This document shows, piece by piece, positions 7,660-18,082 of a DNA stretch of 47,636 nucleotides. The DNA is from Candidatus Aegiribacteria sp. (GTDB taxonomy: Bacteria; Fermentibacterota; Fermentibacteria; Fermentibacterales; JCC-6), in assembly GCA_030620995.1 (NCBI GenBank), contig JAUXIK010000018.1:1-47636 (forward strand), in the 5' to 3' direction. Both the position numbers and the translations under genes were made by a program. How positions within the stretch are numbered: position 1 is the first letter of the stretch; each line of letters begins with the position of its first letter. The notes under the pieces are model-generated. The model ran no database searches. It was not told where the DNA came from and saw only the letters and a program-made list of their open reading frames with translations.

Positions 7660-8906
7660 ATTATCCTCTGATTCTGCGTATTGCCTGGAGACAGATACTC
7701 AGCAGATCTAATTCGGGCTTTGTCAGAACCGTGTCTCTTTTATCAATTGCCGGTATTGCCATCGGCGTAGCAGCGCTGTTAATTCTCCACGCCTTCATGG
7801 ACGGTTTCTCCGGGACCATCATGGAACATCTTGCAGCGATTCAACCTCCATTGGAAGTAAGAGCGCCTGGAGGATACCCTGTTGAGGAAGCCGATCTCCT
7901 CTTTGTGGAGAATCTGGCGGATTCGCTTGATGAACTTACCTGTGTATCACCCGTTCTGGAGAAAACAGCTGTAGCAGCCGGAAGCAGCGGAGATGTTGCC
8001 GGAGTTCGCATAAGGGGAGTTGACTGGGATGTTGAACCCTCTCTGGTATCAAGCGACAGGCTGGATAAAATGAACATTACCGGAAGAGGAGCCGTTCTGG
8101 GTCACAGCCTTGCGACAAGACTTGGAGTATCCGCCGGTGATTCGATCAGACTCGCTTCTACTGATCTCACTGAATTCTCTGCGATGGGTAGATTGCTTGT
8201 CGACACAATTGTATCTGCACGAGTATGTGCTGTGATAAATTATGGTATTGAAGAATACAATTCATCAATTATTCTCACTGATCTGATAACTGCTTCATTT
8301 CTATTCGGGGAAGATATAACTGCTACATCATTGAGTGTGGGAACAGCACCTGGATATGATCCCCTCCATACCGCTGAAAAAGTAACAGCCATTCTCAGAG
8401 CTTCATATATTAATGGTGAATGCAATTACATGGTCTGCGATGCGTTCATCTCCCGGCACAGGAACCTTTTTGCTGCTCTGGGACTGGAAAAAACCGGCAT
8501 GTCGATTGTACTCGCTCTGATCAGTTTTGTTGCTCTGTTGAACCTGCTTAGCGCTCTTAATATGATTGCACTGGAGCACAGGAGAGATACAGGTGTATTG
8601 CGAGCCATGGGAGCTTCACCGGGAGCGGTGCTATTCACAGGTCTTATGCAGGGCGGGATAATAGGTCTGGCCGGAGCGCTGTCCGGTTCTCTTTTTGCTG
8701 TCATGACGATTTTTGTAATTAATAGAGTATTTCCAATCAGGCTTGAAAGCAGCGTATACTGGATTGATGTTCTTCCGGGTGAGATACAGCCTGTCCTTAT
8801 TCTGTGTATTGGAGGAGCTACAGTGTTTGCATGTTTATTTGCATCTTTGATTCCAGCTGTTTATGCGCTTTCGGTATCTCCATCAAAGGCTGTAAGGTAT
8901 GAGTAA
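7656..8906 (+). CDS. lolC: LolC/LolE-family lipoprotein-releasing ABC permease
   Basis: A 416-residue inner-membrane protein of the MacB-FtsX/LolCE type. It has one N-terminal helix (about residues 24-47, VSLLSIAGIAIGVAALLIL), a periplasmic MacB-PCD-like domain (about 50-265), and three C-terminal helices (about 285-310, 325-355, 375-400). The loop LEHRRDTGVLRAMGASPGAVL, between the second and third helices, is the cytoplasmic coupling segment typical of the family. It should work with the ATPase encoded next to extract outer-membrane lipoproteins from the inner membrane. Translation starts at GTG 7656, overlapping the lysS stop (GTGA). Only one permease gene is present, so it may act as a homodimer, or the partner lies elsewhere. 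LolC and LolE cannot be distinguished here. Confidence 0.85.
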   Translation: MNYPLILRIAWRQILSRSNSGFVRTVSLLSIAGIAIGVAALLILHAFMDGFSGTIMEHLAAIQPPLEVRAPGGYPVEEADLLFVENLADSLDELTCVSPVLEKTAVAAGSSGDVAGVRIRGVDWDVEPSLVSSDRLDKMNITGRGAVLGHSLATRLGVSAGDSIRLASTDLTEFSAMGRLLVDTIVSARVCAVINYGIEEYNSSIILTDLITASFLFGEDITATSLSVGTAPGYDPLHTAEKVTAILRASYINGECNYMVCDAFISRHRNLFAALGLEKTGMSIVLALISFVALLNLLSALNMIALEHRRDTGVLRAMGASPGAVLFTGLMQGGIIGLAGALSGSLFAVMTIFVINRVFPIRLESSVYWIDVLPGEIQPVLILCIGGATVFACLFASLIPAVYALSVSPSKAVRYE

Positions 8907-9576
8907 GGAAATAGTTCTGTCAGCGATAGATATCTGGAAATCCTACGGAATTGAAGCTACATTCCTTTCCATTCTCAGAGGAGCCTGTCTTTCAATAAAA
9001 GCAGGTGAGGTGGCTTCCCTGGTTGGTCCGAGTGGATCCGGAAAAAGTACTTTCCTTCATGTCTGTGGTGTACTTGATCCTCCTGATAAAGGCGTTGTAA
9101 CAGTCAGCGGAACTAATGTGTGGGCTGTGAATGAGACCGGAAGAGCAAGAATAAGAAACCGGGCACTTGGTTTTGTGTTTCAGTTCCATCACCTTCTTGA
9201 TGAGTTTACTCTGCTTGAGAACGTAGCTATGCCCTCAATGCTTGCCGGTAATTCGAGAAGATACGCGCTTGATATCGCCGAGCAGTTACTTGATGAAGTA
9301 GGGATTCTGGGCAGGGGAGACCACTTTCCCTCCGAAGCTTCCGGAGGAGAACGCCAGAGGGCTGCTGTAGCCAGAGCACTCATTCTATCTCCTTCAGTAG
9401 TCCTGGCTGATGAACCCACAGGGAACCTTGACGCTGAAAACAGTATGCTGGTGGAAAGCCTTATTCTGGATCTGGCCGAAAAGAGAAATCAGGCATTTAT
9501 TATTGCCACTCACAATATTGAACTTGCTGACAGAGCTCACAGAAAACTGACTCTGGAGGATGGAATCCTGGTATAA
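8899..9576 (+). CDS. lolD: LolD-type ABC transporter ATPase
   Basis: A 225-residue ATP-binding subunit of the LolD/MacB/FtsE group. Walker A GPSGSGKST is at about residues 42-50, a Q-loop in FVFQFHHLLDEFTLLENVAMP, the signature ASGGERQRAAVARAL, and Walker B VVLADEPTGNLD, with the switch histidine in IIATHN. The phrase HHLLDEFTLLENVAMP is characteristic of LolD. The start ATG overlaps the 3' end of the permease gene by 8 nt, so the two are translationally coupled and surely form one transporter. A 110-nt gap with no clear terminator separates it from clpC. Confidence 0.92.
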   Translation: MSKEIVLSAIDIWKSYGIEATFLSILRGACLSIKAGEVASLVGPSGSGKSTFLHVCGVLDPPDKGVVTVSGTNVWAVNETGRARIRNRALGFVFQFHHLLDEFTLLENVAMPSMLAGNSRRYALDIAEQLLDEVGILGRGDHFPSEASGGERQRAAVARALILSPSVVLADEPTGNLDAENSMLVESLILDLAEKRNQAFIIATHNIELADRAHRKLTLEDGILV

Positions 9577-9686
9577 TAAGATTGCAGAGTTTTTTCACCA
9601 GGGTTATCTTTATCATACAGGAACAATAGCAGCAAAGCAGGATAGATGTGTTTTTAGAAACCGTGAATTCACAGGAGGAGGGGTAA

Positions 9687-12161
9687 GTGCCGGAAAATCT
9701 GACCGAAAAGGCAAGAGCTGCTCTTGAAATATCGGTAAAGGAAGCTGAGAAGGCTGGTCAGAGTAAAGTTACTTCAGAACACATTCTCTTTGGTCTGATT
9801 TCTGTAAGAGGTTCAGCAGCGCTCATCATACTTCACGAACTGGGTGTAAGAATCGGAGTACTCAGAACCCGTCTTGAAAACCTTATGCGCCGGCCTGTTG
9901 CAAATGAAATAAATCTCAAAGAGATTGGATGGACAACCAAGGCCAGGCTGGTCAGGCGTGAAGCGGTGAGAAAGGCCATCAGCAGTGGTGCACCCGCAAC
10001 AGGCACACATCATATTCTCCTGAGCCTGTTATCTGTAGGAAACTGTCAGGCTTCCAGTATACTTCGAGAGAAGGGCGTATTCCTGAAGGCAGCCGAAGAT
10101 GTAGCCGCCGAGCTTCCCCTGCATATTGAATCCGACAGTGATTTAAAACAGAAACAGATTCAGGAAATACCGGGAATTGATTACTTCTGCAGAGATCTGA
10201 CAAAAATGGCTAGAGAAGGTAATCTTGATCCTGTTATAGGCAGAGAACAGCAGATAAACAGAATCATACAGGTTCTGTGCAGGCGAAAAAAGTCAAATCC
10301 AATCCTTATTGGTGAACCCGGTGTCGGGAAGACAGCGATCGTTGAAGGCCTTGCCGGAATGATTGCATCCGGAAAAACACCCAATCTTCTGGCTGGAAAA
10401 CGCGTTCTTGCTCTTGACATGGCAGCCGTTGTAGCCGGGACGAAGTATCGGGGCCAGTTTGAACAGAGGTTGAAGAAACTGCTTAATGAAATTGCTGAAT
10501 CCGGAGATATTATTCTCTTTATCGATGAGGTGCATGTCCTGGTTGGCGCAGGTGCCGCTGAAGGTGCGCTTGATGCCGCAAATTTACTGAAACCAGCTCT
10601 GGCAAGAGGAGAACTCCAGTGTATTGGAGCTACCACACTTGATGAATACAGGAAGCGTATTGAAAAGGATGGAGCTCTTGAAAGACGTTTCCAGCCTGTT
10701 CCTGTAGATCCGCCCGGAGTATTGGAAACCATTGAGATATTAGAAGGTCTCAGGAACAGGTACGAGGAGCATCACGGAACCAGATATACTGATGCGGCTA
10801 TTCAGGCGTGTGCCAGGCTTGCCGCAAGATACATAAGCGGAAGATTTCTTCCGGATAAGGCCATCGATGTGATGGATGAAGCAGGCTCCAAGAACAGAGT
10901 ATTCCATTATAAGATACCGCATTACATACAGGATATGATGGAAGAACTGGTTGACATCAGGAGCCGGAAACAGGATGCATCCCGGAAGGATGATTTTGAA
11001 GCTGTGCTTTCACTCCGGGAACAGATGGAATCATTGGAGAAGAAACTGGATGAAACTCGATCAGCATGGCTGTCGGAGATTCAAATCACACCGGTTTCAG
11101 AGGATCAGGTAGCTGAAGTAGTATCCGACATGACAGGTATTCCAGTCAGCAGGGTCGGTAAAAGCGAGACTGTGGGGCTGCTTGATCTAGAGGAGCGTCT
11201 TGCTTCGAAAATTGTGGGACAGTCGGAAGCGATCAGAATAATATGCGGAGCTATCAGACGGAGCCGTGTCGGACTGAGGGACATAGAAAGACCTGCTGGA
11301 ACTTTCCTGTTTCTGGGCCCTTCAGGTGTCGGCAAAACTGAAACCGCGAGGATCCTGGCTGAAATGGTTTTTGGAGATCCGTCCGCACTGATCCGAATTG
11401 ATATGTCGGAATTCCAGGAGAGCTTCGCCGGCTCAAGGCTTGTAGGAGCTCCTCCGGGTTATGTCGGATATGATGAAGGCGGACAACTGACCGAAAAAGT
11501 CCGGCGAAGACCTTATTCCATTGTACTTCTTGATGAGATAGAAAAAGCCCATACAGATCTGTATAATATGCTGCTTCAGGTCATGGATTATGGCCGCATG
11601 ACTGATAATTACGGAAGAGAGATCGATTTCACCAATACGCTGTTGATTATGACAAGCAACATTGCCTCCCGGAATCTCGTTTCAGGAAGCAGACTGGGAT
11701 TTTCATCCGATGATAAAGATTCAGAAAATGAACGCAAAGACGGTATTGTTCTTGATGCTCTCAGGAGTCGTTTCAATCCCGAATTCCTTAACAGAATTGA
11801 TGAGATTGTTGTGTTTAACCCCTTGGAATTCACCGATATGGAACAGATTGTGAATCTTCAGATGCGTGCTGTTGAAGAGAGGCTTTCTGAACTGGGCATC
11901 TCACTTTCACTTTCACCTGAAGCAATAACTCTGATAACTGAAGCCGGCTACGACCCTGAAGCAGGCGCCAGGCATATCAGAAGAACAATAAGAAGGCTCC
12001 TGGAAGATCCTCTGACTGACGCGATACTCAGAAACGAATTTTCTTCTGGTGATTCTGTGCTTGCAGTAAGAGAAGAGAATAGAATTCTGTTCAGGGTTCC
12101 CGAATCTCGAAGTACGGAAGAAATCAACACGAAAACAATACATGGGAGAGTCGAGAATTGA
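9687..12161 (+). CDS. clpC: ClpC-type AAA+ protease ATPase
   Basis: An 824-residue unfoldase with two ATPase modules that feeds proteins into ClpP. In order: a Clp N-terminal double repeat (residues about 5-145), AAA-1 with Walker A GEPGVGKT (from residue 209) and Walker B IILFIDEVH, a short coiled middle segment (about 405-455, LREQMESLEKKLDE), and AAA-2 with Walker A GPSGVGKT (from 544) and GAPPGYVGYDEGG. A LGF tripeptide (670-672) stands where ClpC proteins carry the VGF-type ClpP-docking loop, so it should pair with ClpP, which is not encoded here. The short middle domain fits ClpC rather than ClpB. The start is GTG 9687 after a strong GGAGGAGGGG site. The stop overlaps the bamA start. 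Confidence 0.93.
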   Translation: MPENLTEKARAALEISVKEAEKAGQSKVTSEHILFGLISVRGSAALIILHELGVRIGVLRTRLENLMRRPVANEINLKEIGWTTKARLVRREAVRKAISSGAPATGTHHILLSLLSVGNCQASSILREKGVFLKAAEDVAAELPLHIESDSDLKQKQIQEIPGIDYFCRDLTKMAREGNLDPVIGREQQINRIIQVLCRRKKSNPILIGEPGVGKTAIVEGLAGMIASGKTPNLLAGKRVLALDMAAVVAGTKYRGQFEQRLKKLLNEIAESGDIILFIDEVHVLVGAGAAEGALDAANLLKPALARGELQCIGATTLDEYRKRIEKDGALERRFQPVPVDPPGVLETIEILEGLRNRYEEHHGTRYTDAAIQACARLAARYISGRFLPDKAIDVMDEAGSKNRVFHYKIPHYIQDMMEELVDIRSRKQDASRKDDFEAVLSLREQMESLEKKLDETRSAWLSEIQITPVSEDQVAEVVSDMTGIPVSRVGKSETVGLLDLEERLASKIVGQSEAIRIICGAIRRSRVGLRDIERPAGTFLFLGPSGVGKTETARILAEMVFGDPSALIRIDMSEFQESFAGSRLVGAPPGYVGYDEGGQLTEKVRRRPYSIVLLDEIEKAHTDLYNMLLQVMDYGRMTDNYGREIDFTNTLLIMTSNIASRNLVSGSRLGFSSDDKDSENERKDGIVLDALRSRFNPEFLNRIDEIVVFNPLEFTDMEQIVNLQMRAVEERLSELGISLSLSPEAITLITEAGYDPEAGARHIRRTIRRLLEDPLTDAILRNEFSSGDSVLAVREENRILFRVPESRSTEEINTKTIHGRVEN

Positions 12162-14392
12162 GATATAACTTCATAATTCTTCTTGTTGCACTGATATCAG
12201 TATCGGTTGCTCTTGAAGTGAGATCGATAGATGTAACCGGCAACTCCTTTGTTAGTGACAGCCTGATATTACGTGTTTTCGGACTTAATCCAGGAGACAC
12301 CTTTTCGGGCAGGTCTATTCAGCGCGGCACTTCAGATCTGTTCAATCTCGGATATTTCGGCAGTATTGAAATTCAGGCTGATACCGTTGATGGTTTTGCT
12401 GATATACTTATTATGGTTAATGAGAATCGGTTGCTCAGTGGAATCGAATTCAGCAATCCCGGTCATTTGAAAGAAAATGATGTACTTGATTCCCTTTCAT
12501 TTTTCCCCGGTCAGACTGTTTCTCCAGGGCAGGTTGAGAGAGCACGCAGGATAGTTTTGCATTTCTATGCGGAAAAACACAGGCATGAGGCAGCCGTCAA
12601 CGCGAGATGGCTTGATCCTGACACGGGCAACAGGAGTGTCCTGCTGTTCGAGTGCGATGAGGGACCTGATATCAGAGTAGGGGAAATTGACTTTTTCGGG
12701 AATACCGTATTCAGCGATTCTAAGCTTCGAGGACAGATGGACACGAGACAGGACTCATTCTGGAGATCAGGAAGATTCAGGGAAAGTGACTTTGAGGCAG
12801 ATCTTGATACAGTAATAATCTACTACCAGAATCATGGATATCCTGATGCAAAGATTCTGGATGTGCATCGATCCATGCTGGAAGACGGGCGTCACCTGAG
12901 ATTTGAGATCACTGTTGAAGAAGGAGATTACTTCACATTCGGTGATGTGTCATTTACCGGTAATGAAGCCTTTTCCGATTCAGTCCTTGTATCTGTACTT
13001 AATATAGAAAATGGTGATGAGTACGATCAGGAAAAACTGGATTCCTCGCTTTTTACCCTGTATGAAGTATTCCAGGAGAGAGGATACTTCTACGCCGGAA
13101 TAGAGCCGATCGTCACAGAAGGTGAACATCTGAATTCACTTGATATCTCTTTCCTTATCCAGGAGGGTGAGAGGGCTCATATTCGCAGGGTGGATATCAC
13201 AGGAAATACAAGAACACTGGACAATGTTATCAGAAGAGAACTGATCGTTTTTCCTGGCGATATGTTCCAGAGATCCGCACTGATGAGAAGTTACAGAAAT
13301 ATTTTCTACACGAATTATTTCAGTAACGTAAACGTTGATTTTCAGTATATAGACAATTCTCCTGACGTTGACCTTATGATCAGTGTCGAGGAGAAAACAA
13401 CCGGGAAAGCGGGAATTGGGGCAGCGTACGGAGGCAATGACGGTTTCAGCGGTTTCCTTGAACTGGGAGAAACCAACCTTTTTGGACGCGGACAGGATAT
13501 TACGCTGAATTATCAGTTCTCAAAGACCAAACAGGATGTCCATATCACATTCACAGAACCATGGTTTATGGATACACCTCTCTCCCTTGGCGGTGAGCTG
13601 TTCCACACAACGGACAACAGAACAGAATACGACAGGCGCAAAACAGGCGGTGCTGTTATTGTAGGGCGCCCGTTGCCATGGATCGATTACTCTTCAACAT
13701 CGATAAAGTACGTTCTGGAAAAAGTGGATGTCTTCAATATAACAACTGATTCAACAAGTTATTACTATTCTCTTCGAGATGAGAACTGGCCCAGATGGAC
13801 CAGCAGCGTTCGATTGAATTTCACAAGAGACAGTCGTGACAGACAGATATTTGCAACAAGCGGATCCTTGAACAGTATGACTGCTGAGTTCGCAGGCGGT
13901 GCGCTTGGTGGAGATATCGGTTTCCAGAAGTATCTGCTGGATTCAAGCTGGTATGTTCCTTCATTCTGGAAGTTTATTTTCTTTCTGAGAGCTCGAGCAG
14001 GAGTAATCACTTCGTTTGCGGGAGTAGAACCTCCCGCATATGAGCTGTTCGAACTAGGTGGAACAGGATTCTATGGAGTGAGAGGATATGGTTCACGCTC
14101 AATAGGTGCTGTTGAAGGGTTTGAAACAGTAGGTGGAAGATCAATGCTCATTCTCAGCGCGGAGTATAGATTCAGAATAATCGATCAACTGCAGCTGTCT
14201 GTATTTGCTGATGCCGGTAACACATGGAACTCCTGGTCATCCAGCGATTTCTCGGATCTTAACAGGGGTGCTGGAATCGGTGTCAGAATTGAGGTTCCCA
14301 TGCTTGGAATAATGGGATTTGATTACGCATATGGTTTCGATGGTCCTGACAGAGGCTGGGAACCACACTTCCAGTTCGGTACGACTTTCTGA
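12158..14392 (+). CDS. bamA: BamA outer-membrane beta-barrel assembly factor
   Basis: A 744-residue Omp85 protein that inserts beta-barrel proteins into the outer membrane. A signal peptide (residues 1-19, MRYNFIILLVALISVSVAL) is followed by about five POTRA domains (roughly 20-415, with repeated VTGN/FTGN/ITGN strand starts such as EIDFFGNTVF and RVDITGNTRTL). The C-terminal barrel (about 420-744) contains GGTGFYGVRGYG, the VRGF/Y motif of the lid loop, and ends in a terminal phenylalanine (GTTF), the beta-signal pattern. Translation seems to begin at TTG 12158, overlapping the clpC stop (TTGA). The gene leads a group of envelope biogenesis genes (skp, lpxD, lpxC-fabZ, lpxA), a widely conserved order. 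Confidence 0.93.
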   Translation: MRYNFIILLVALISVSVALEVRSIDVTGNSFVSDSLILRVFGLNPGDTFSGRSIQRGTSDLFNLGYFGSIEIQADTVDGFADILIMVNENRLLSGIEFSNPGHLKENDVLDSLSFFPGQTVSPGQVERARRIVLHFYAEKHRHEAAVNARWLDPDTGNRSVLLFECDEGPDIRVGEIDFFGNTVFSDSKLRGQMDTRQDSFWRSGRFRESDFEADLDTVIIYYQNHGYPDAKILDVHRSMLEDGRHLRFEITVEEGDYFTFGDVSFTGNEAFSDSVLVSVLNIENGDEYDQEKLDSSLFTLYEVFQERGYFYAGIEPIVTEGEHLNSLDISFLIQEGERAHIRRVDITGNTRTLDNVIRRELIVFPGDMFQRSALMRSYRNIFYTNYFSNVNVDFQYIDNSPDVDLMISVEEKTTGKAGIGAAYGGNDGFSGFLELGETNLFGRGQDITLNYQFSKTKQDVHITFTEPWFMDTPLSLGGELFHTTDNRTEYDRRKTGGAVIVGRPLPWIDYSSTSIKYVLEKVDVFNITTDSTSYYYSLRDENWPRWTSSVRLNFTRDSRDRQIFATSGSLNSMTAEFAGGALGGDIGFQKYLLDSSWYVPSFWKFIFFLRARAGVITSFAGVEPPAYELFELGGTGFYGVRGYGSRSIGAVEGFETVGGRSMLILSAEYRFRIIDQLQLSVFADAGNTWNSWSSSDFSDLNRGAGIGVRIEVPMLGIMGFDYAYGFDGPDRGWEPHFQFGTTF

Positions 14393-14466
14393 TTATGTTC
14401 AGTTTGCTCTGTCTTCCGGATTCGTGAATATTCTATAATCCGTTAATTTATTTGAGGAGCTTTTTT

Positions 14467-14973
14467 ATGAAATTATTATCGTTGATTCTGATGATGGTTA
14501 CCTGTGTGATCTTTGCACAGACAATCGCAGTTATTGATTCGGACAGAATATTTAATACTATGGGAGAAGTAGCTGACGCGAAGGAACTGCTTGAAACAGA
14601 GATCGAAGAGTGGGAAGCGCACGCCGATTCCCTTCAGGATGAGATTGACGCGATTCAGACTGATCTTGACTATACTATGGTCATGAGTCCGGAACGTAGA
14701 CGCTCCCGGGAAGTTCTTCTCGAGGAAAAATCGATTGAACTTCAGGAATTTCTCGAATACATATTCGGACCGGGTGGACTTGTAGAATCCCGGAATGAAG
14801 AGCTTGTTTCTCCGATTGTCGCAAATATCAATGAAGCAGTACAGGAAATCAGCAGGGAAGAAGGATACGATATTGTATTCGACACTTCGGCAGGCGTAGT
14901 TATTTATGTTGAGAATGCACTGGATATAACAAATGCTGTTCTGGAAAAACTCTCAGTAAGGGGCGAAGACTGA
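14467..14973 (+). CDS. skp: periplasmic chaperone, OmpH/Skp family
   Basis: A 168-residue protein with a signal peptide ending near FAQ (residue 18) and the Skp/OmpH start of the mature chain, [31 protein letters not shown]. It continues as a long charged coiled coil (about 40-100), the tentacle helices, and a conserved C-terminal beta part ([25 protein letters not shown]). Skp trimers hold unfolded outer-membrane proteins on the way to BamA. I chose ATG 14467 over an in-frame TTG at 14452 because the 14452 choice would place the TTTGAGGAG ribosome-binding site inside the gene and add residues before a normal signal peptide. A TATAAT hexamer at 14434-14439 in the 74-nt gap after bamA may be an internal promoter, but no good -35 box is visible. 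Confidence 0.88.
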   Translation: MKLLSLILMMVTCVIFAQTIAVIDSDRIFNTMGEVADAKELLETEIEEWEAHADSLQDEIDAIQTDLDYTMVMSPERRRSREVLLEEKSIELQEFLEYIFGPGGLVESRNEELVSPIVANINEAVQEISREEGYDIVFDTSAGVVIYVENALDITNAVLEKLSVRGED

Positions 14974-14974
14974 G

Positions 14975-16003
14975 ATGAAGCTTTCCACTCTTGTGGAGAA
15001 GCTTGGAGGGCATCTTGAAGGTCCGGATGCGGATGAACAGGTATCCGGGGTTTCAACGATTCAGGATGCTCGTTCTGATCAGGTCTGTTACTACGGTAAT
15101 CCTCTATACAAGCATCACCTGAAGGAAACCAAAGCTCTGGCGGTTATTACTGCTTTCCGTATTGAATCATCTTCCAGAAACACTATACTGGTTGACAAAG
15201 CATATCATGCCTTCAGAAAGGCATTGATTATTTTCAGTAAAACAATTGCTTCCGGGTTTGACGGAGTTCATCCGAGCGCTGTAGTGCATCCCGAAGCATT
15301 CCTCGCTTCTGACGTGTCAGTTGGCCCAAATGCTGTTGTTGATACTGAAGTAGTCATAGGCAGAGGTTCTTTAATCGGCGCGGGAACTATCATTGCTCCT
15401 GGAGTTCGCATTGGAGACGAGTGCGTGATTCATCCAGGCGTTGTGATTTATCATGCTTCTGTTCTTGGTGACAGAGTGATCATCCACTCCGGGACAGTAA
15501 TCGGTTCAGATGGATTCGGATTTGTTCCTGATCCTGACGGCCATCTCAAGGTTCCTCAGAATGGGAATGTCGTTATTGGAGACGATGTTGAGATTGGTGC
15601 AGGATGTACAATAGACAGAGCTGTGGTTGGGAGTACTGTTATAGGGAATAATACGAAACTAGACAATCTGATTCATATCGCTCATAATGTTACCATTGGT
15701 TCCGGTTGCCTGTTAGCAGCCCAGACCGGAATTGCCGGCAGTACATCAGTTGGATCAGGGGTTGTATTTGGAGGACAGGCAGGTATCACAGGGCATATCA
15801 CTATTGGGGATGGTGCTGTCATTGCGGCACAGGCAGGGGTTTCACGAGATATCCCGGCGGGTGTTACCGTATCAGGATATCCAGCAAGGCCTCATGGCAG
15901 TTCTTTGCGTATGAGTGCTGCTCTTGCTGATCTTCCTGATTTCAGAAGAAAAGTAATTGAATTTATGCGGAACTTTAACAGTACGGAAGAGGATAATAGA
16001 TGA
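14975..16003 (+). CDS. lpxD: UDP-3-O-acylglucosamine N-acyltransferase
   Basis: A 342-residue cytoplasmic enzyme of lipid A synthesis that adds the second (N-linked) hydroxyacyl chain to UDP-acylglucosamine. The N-terminal nucleotide-binding domain (residues 1-100, with [25 protein letters not shown]) is followed by a left-handed beta-helix of hexapeptide repeats (about 105-310). The catalytic histidine should be in [12 protein letters not shown], followed by [15 protein letters not shown] and [17 protein letters not shown], all hallmarks of LpxD. A short alpha-helical C-terminus ends the chain. The ATG follows the skp stop by 1 nt, and its own stop overlaps the lpxC-fabZ start by 4 nt. Confidence 0.95.
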   Translation: MKLSTLVEKLGGHLEGPDADEQVSGVSTIQDARSDQVCYYGNPLYKHHLKETKALAVITAFRIESSSRNTILVDKAYHAFRKALIIFSKTIASGFDGVHPSAVVHPEAFLASDVSVGPNAVVDTEVVIGRGSLIGAGTIIAPGVRIGDECVIHPGVVIYHASVLGDRVIIHSGTVIGSDGFGFVPDPDGHLKVPQNGNVVIGDDVEIGAGCTIDRAVVGSTVIGNNTKLDNLIHIAHNVTIGSGCLLAAQTGIAGSTSVGSGVVFGGQAGITGHITIGDGAVIAAQAGVSRDIPAGVTVSGYPARPHGSSLRMSAALADLPDFRRKVIEFMRNFNSTEEDNR

Positions 16004-17316
16004 GCCATTTCCAGACCACTCTCATAAAACCCGCAGTTTACAAAGGAATAGGTCTTCATCTCGGCAAGGAGACCTCAATAACATTCAAGCCGGCTCCGGC
16101 TGATACCGGGATTGTATTTGTAAGAACCGACATCAGGAGTAGACCGTGTATTAAAGTCTGTCCTGAGAATGTCAGACAGGTGGAAGAACAATCAAGAAGA
16201 ACGACTCTAGGACAGGATTACTATGAAGTCCATACGGTTGAGCATGTTCTTTCCGTTTTATACGGCCTCGGAATAGATAACGCTGTGCTTGAACTTGATT
16301 CGGATGAGCCCCCCGAACCCAATGACGGTTCGGTGAGAAGCTATATCACAGTTCTTGAAAAGGCCGGCATCAAGGAGCTTCCGGACAAACCCCGCAGCTT
16401 GATAAAGATCGAGAAACCTATCAGTATCGATGCTTTCGGAGCAAATCTCACAGTTGTTCCATATGACGGCCTTAAAATCAGTTTTACCATTGATTACGAT
16501 CACCCTGTTCTGGGTACTCAGTATCTTTCACTTGATGTGACTTCAGAAACCTTCAAGAATGAGATCGCTCCAGCAAGAACATTCTGCCTGTACGACGATG
16601 TCAAACACCTCCAGGAAAAGAATCTGATAAAGGGCGGAACTCTGGAAAACGCTGTAGTTATTGGTGATGATGGTATTCTGAACGAAGAACCGCTCAGATT
16701 TCCTGACGAATTTGTCCGTCATAAAATACTTGATCTTATCGGTGATCTATCTCTCCTTGGCGCCAGACTGCAGGGGCACGTTATTTCAGTAAAATCCGGC
16801 CATGCTTCAAATGTTCAATTCATCAAGAAGATAGAGGAGACTCATAGAAAAACCATGGACAGTGCTCATCTCACTGATAAAGCATGGAATATTGAAGATA
16901 TCATGGAGCTTCTTCCTCACAGATATCCCTTTCTTCTGGTGGACAGAATTATTAAAGTCGAACCGAATAAAAGAATCGTGGGAATTAAGAACGTTTCCAT
17001 TAATGAGCCGTTCTTTCAGGGGCATTTTCCCGGAGCTGCCATCATGCCCGGAGTACTTGTGGTTGAAGCTATGGGGCAGGTTGGCGGATTGATGCTCTTC
17101 CATTCGGTTGATAACCCGGCTGACTGGCTGGTTTACTTCACCGGACTTGATAAAGCGCGATTCAGAAATCCGGTTAAACCCGGTGATCAGATCGTTTTCG
17201 AACTGGAAATGAAACAGCGCAGAGGACCGATGTGCAGGATGAAGGGTATAGCAAAGGTTGATGGAAAAATTGTGGTGGAAGCACTTCTGATGGCAATGCT
17301 GGTTAAGAAGGAATGA
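16000..17316 (+). CDS. lpxC: bifunctional LpxC-FabZ fusion (deacetylase / hydroxyacyl-ACP dehydratase)
   Basis: A 438-residue fusion of two enzymes that compete for 3-hydroxyacyl-ACP metabolism. LpxC (about residues 1-285), the zinc deacetylase and first committed step of lipid A synthesis, shows H78 in HTVEH, the [13 protein letters not shown] loop, H241 and D245 in [11 protein letters not shown] as further zinc ligands, and the catalytic H268 in SGHASN. FabZ (about 298-438) shows [19 protein letters not shown] with catalytic H342, and E356 in [10 protein letters not shown]. The joining segment is short (about 286-297). The fusion is known from Bacteroidota and relatives, so it is a taxonomic pointer. 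It overlaps lpxD by 4 nt and lpxA by 4 nt. All catalytic residues expected for both activities are present. Confidence 0.95.
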   Translation: MSHFQTTLIKPAVYKGIGLHLGKETSITFKPAPADTGIVFVRTDIRSRPCIKVCPENVRQVEEQSRRTTLGQDYYEVHTVEHVLSVLYGLGIDNAVLELDSDEPPEPNDGSVRSYITVLEKAGIKELPDKPRSLIKIEKPISIDAFGANLTVVPYDGLKISFTIDYDHPVLGTQYLSLDVTSETFKNEIAPARTFCLYDDVKHLQEKNLIKGGTLENAVVIGDDGILNEEPLRFPDEFVRHKILDLIGDLSLLGARLQGHVISVKSGHASNVQFIKKIEETHRKTMDSAHLTDKAWNIEDIMELLPHRYPFLLVDRIIKVEPNKRIVGIKNVSINEPFFQGHFPGAAIMPGVLVVEAMGQVGGLMLFHSVDNPADWLVYFTGLDKARFRNPVKPGDQIVFELEMKQRRGPMCRMKGIAKVDGKIVVEALLMAMLVKKE

Positions 17317-18074
17317 TACACTCTACTGCTGTTGTTGAATCGGACATTCCCTCTGACGCTTCCATAGGCCCATACTCAGTAATAGGGCCGGATGTTAAAT
17401 TGGGAAGCCATGTCCGGATTGCTTCACACGTATTCCTTATGGGTCCCGCCGTTATTGGAGATTCCGTCAGAATAGGCCCTTCAGCCGTTATCGGGACCGA
17501 CCCACAGGATCTGAAGTATGATAACGAGAGAACCGAAGTGATTATCGGTTCACGAACCGTCATTCGCGAGTTTGCGAATATCAACAGGGGAACATCTGAT
17601 TCCGGGCGGACAATTGTTGGATCGGATTGTTTGATAATGGCTTACGTTCATATTGCTCATGATTGTGAAATCGGAGACAGAGTAATTCTTGCGAACGCTG
17701 TCAACATGGCTGGTCATGTACAGATTGGCAGTGACGTGACAATCGGAGGCGTTGTACCCATCCATCAGTTTGTCCGGATAGGTGAGTATTCCATGATCGG
17801 AGGAGGATACAGAGTAAGCAGAGATGTCCCGCCTTTCGTGCTTGCAGGAGGGTATCCGCTGCGGGTATCTGCCCTTAATCGTATAGGACTTCGCCGAAAA
17901 GGTTTTAGCAAAGATAAACTTGATGATCTGGATACTGTATTCAGATATCTGTTCCGCTCCGATGGTGTTCTTACCGTAAAAGCCAGGGAACTGATGGAAA
18001 ACACAGAGCTGTCAGATGATGCGAGGAAACTCGCTGATTTTATCCTGTCAAGCAGCAGAGGAGTTATCAGCTGA
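17313..18074 (+). CDS. lpxA: UDP-N-acetylglucosamine acyltransferase
   Basis: A 253-residue trimeric hexapeptide enzyme that transfers a 3-hydroxyacyl chain to UDP-GlcNAc, the first step of lipid A synthesis. The beta-helix occupies about residues 1-185, with MAYVHIAHDCEIG containing the catalytic histidine, then ANAVNMAGHVQIG and GVVPIHQFVRIGEYSMIGGG. The C-terminal helical part begins near GLRRKGFSKDKLDDL. The length matches the family (about 255-265). The start overlaps the end of the FabZ domain by 4 nt. lpxB, which would complete the disaccharide step, is not in this window. Confidence 0.95.
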   Translation: MIHSTAVVESDIPSDASIGPYSVIGPDVKLGSHVRIASHVFLMGPAVIGDSVRIGPSAVIGTDPQDLKYDNERTEVIIGSRTVIREFANINRGTSDSGRTIVGSDCLIMAYVHIAHDCEIGDRVILANAVNMAGHVQIGSDVTIGGVVPIHQFVRIGEYSMIGGGYRVSRDVPPFVLAGGYPLRVSALNRIGLRRKGFSKDKLDDLDTVFRYLFRSDGVLTVKARELMENTELSDDARKLADFILSSSRGVIS

Positions 18075-18082
18075 CTAGCCCG

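Noticed and set aside
10181..10732. A 183-codon open frame opposite clpC
   Set aside because: It is an antisense shadow of the AAA-1 domain, with a biased Ser/Pro/Arg composition typical of reverse frames.
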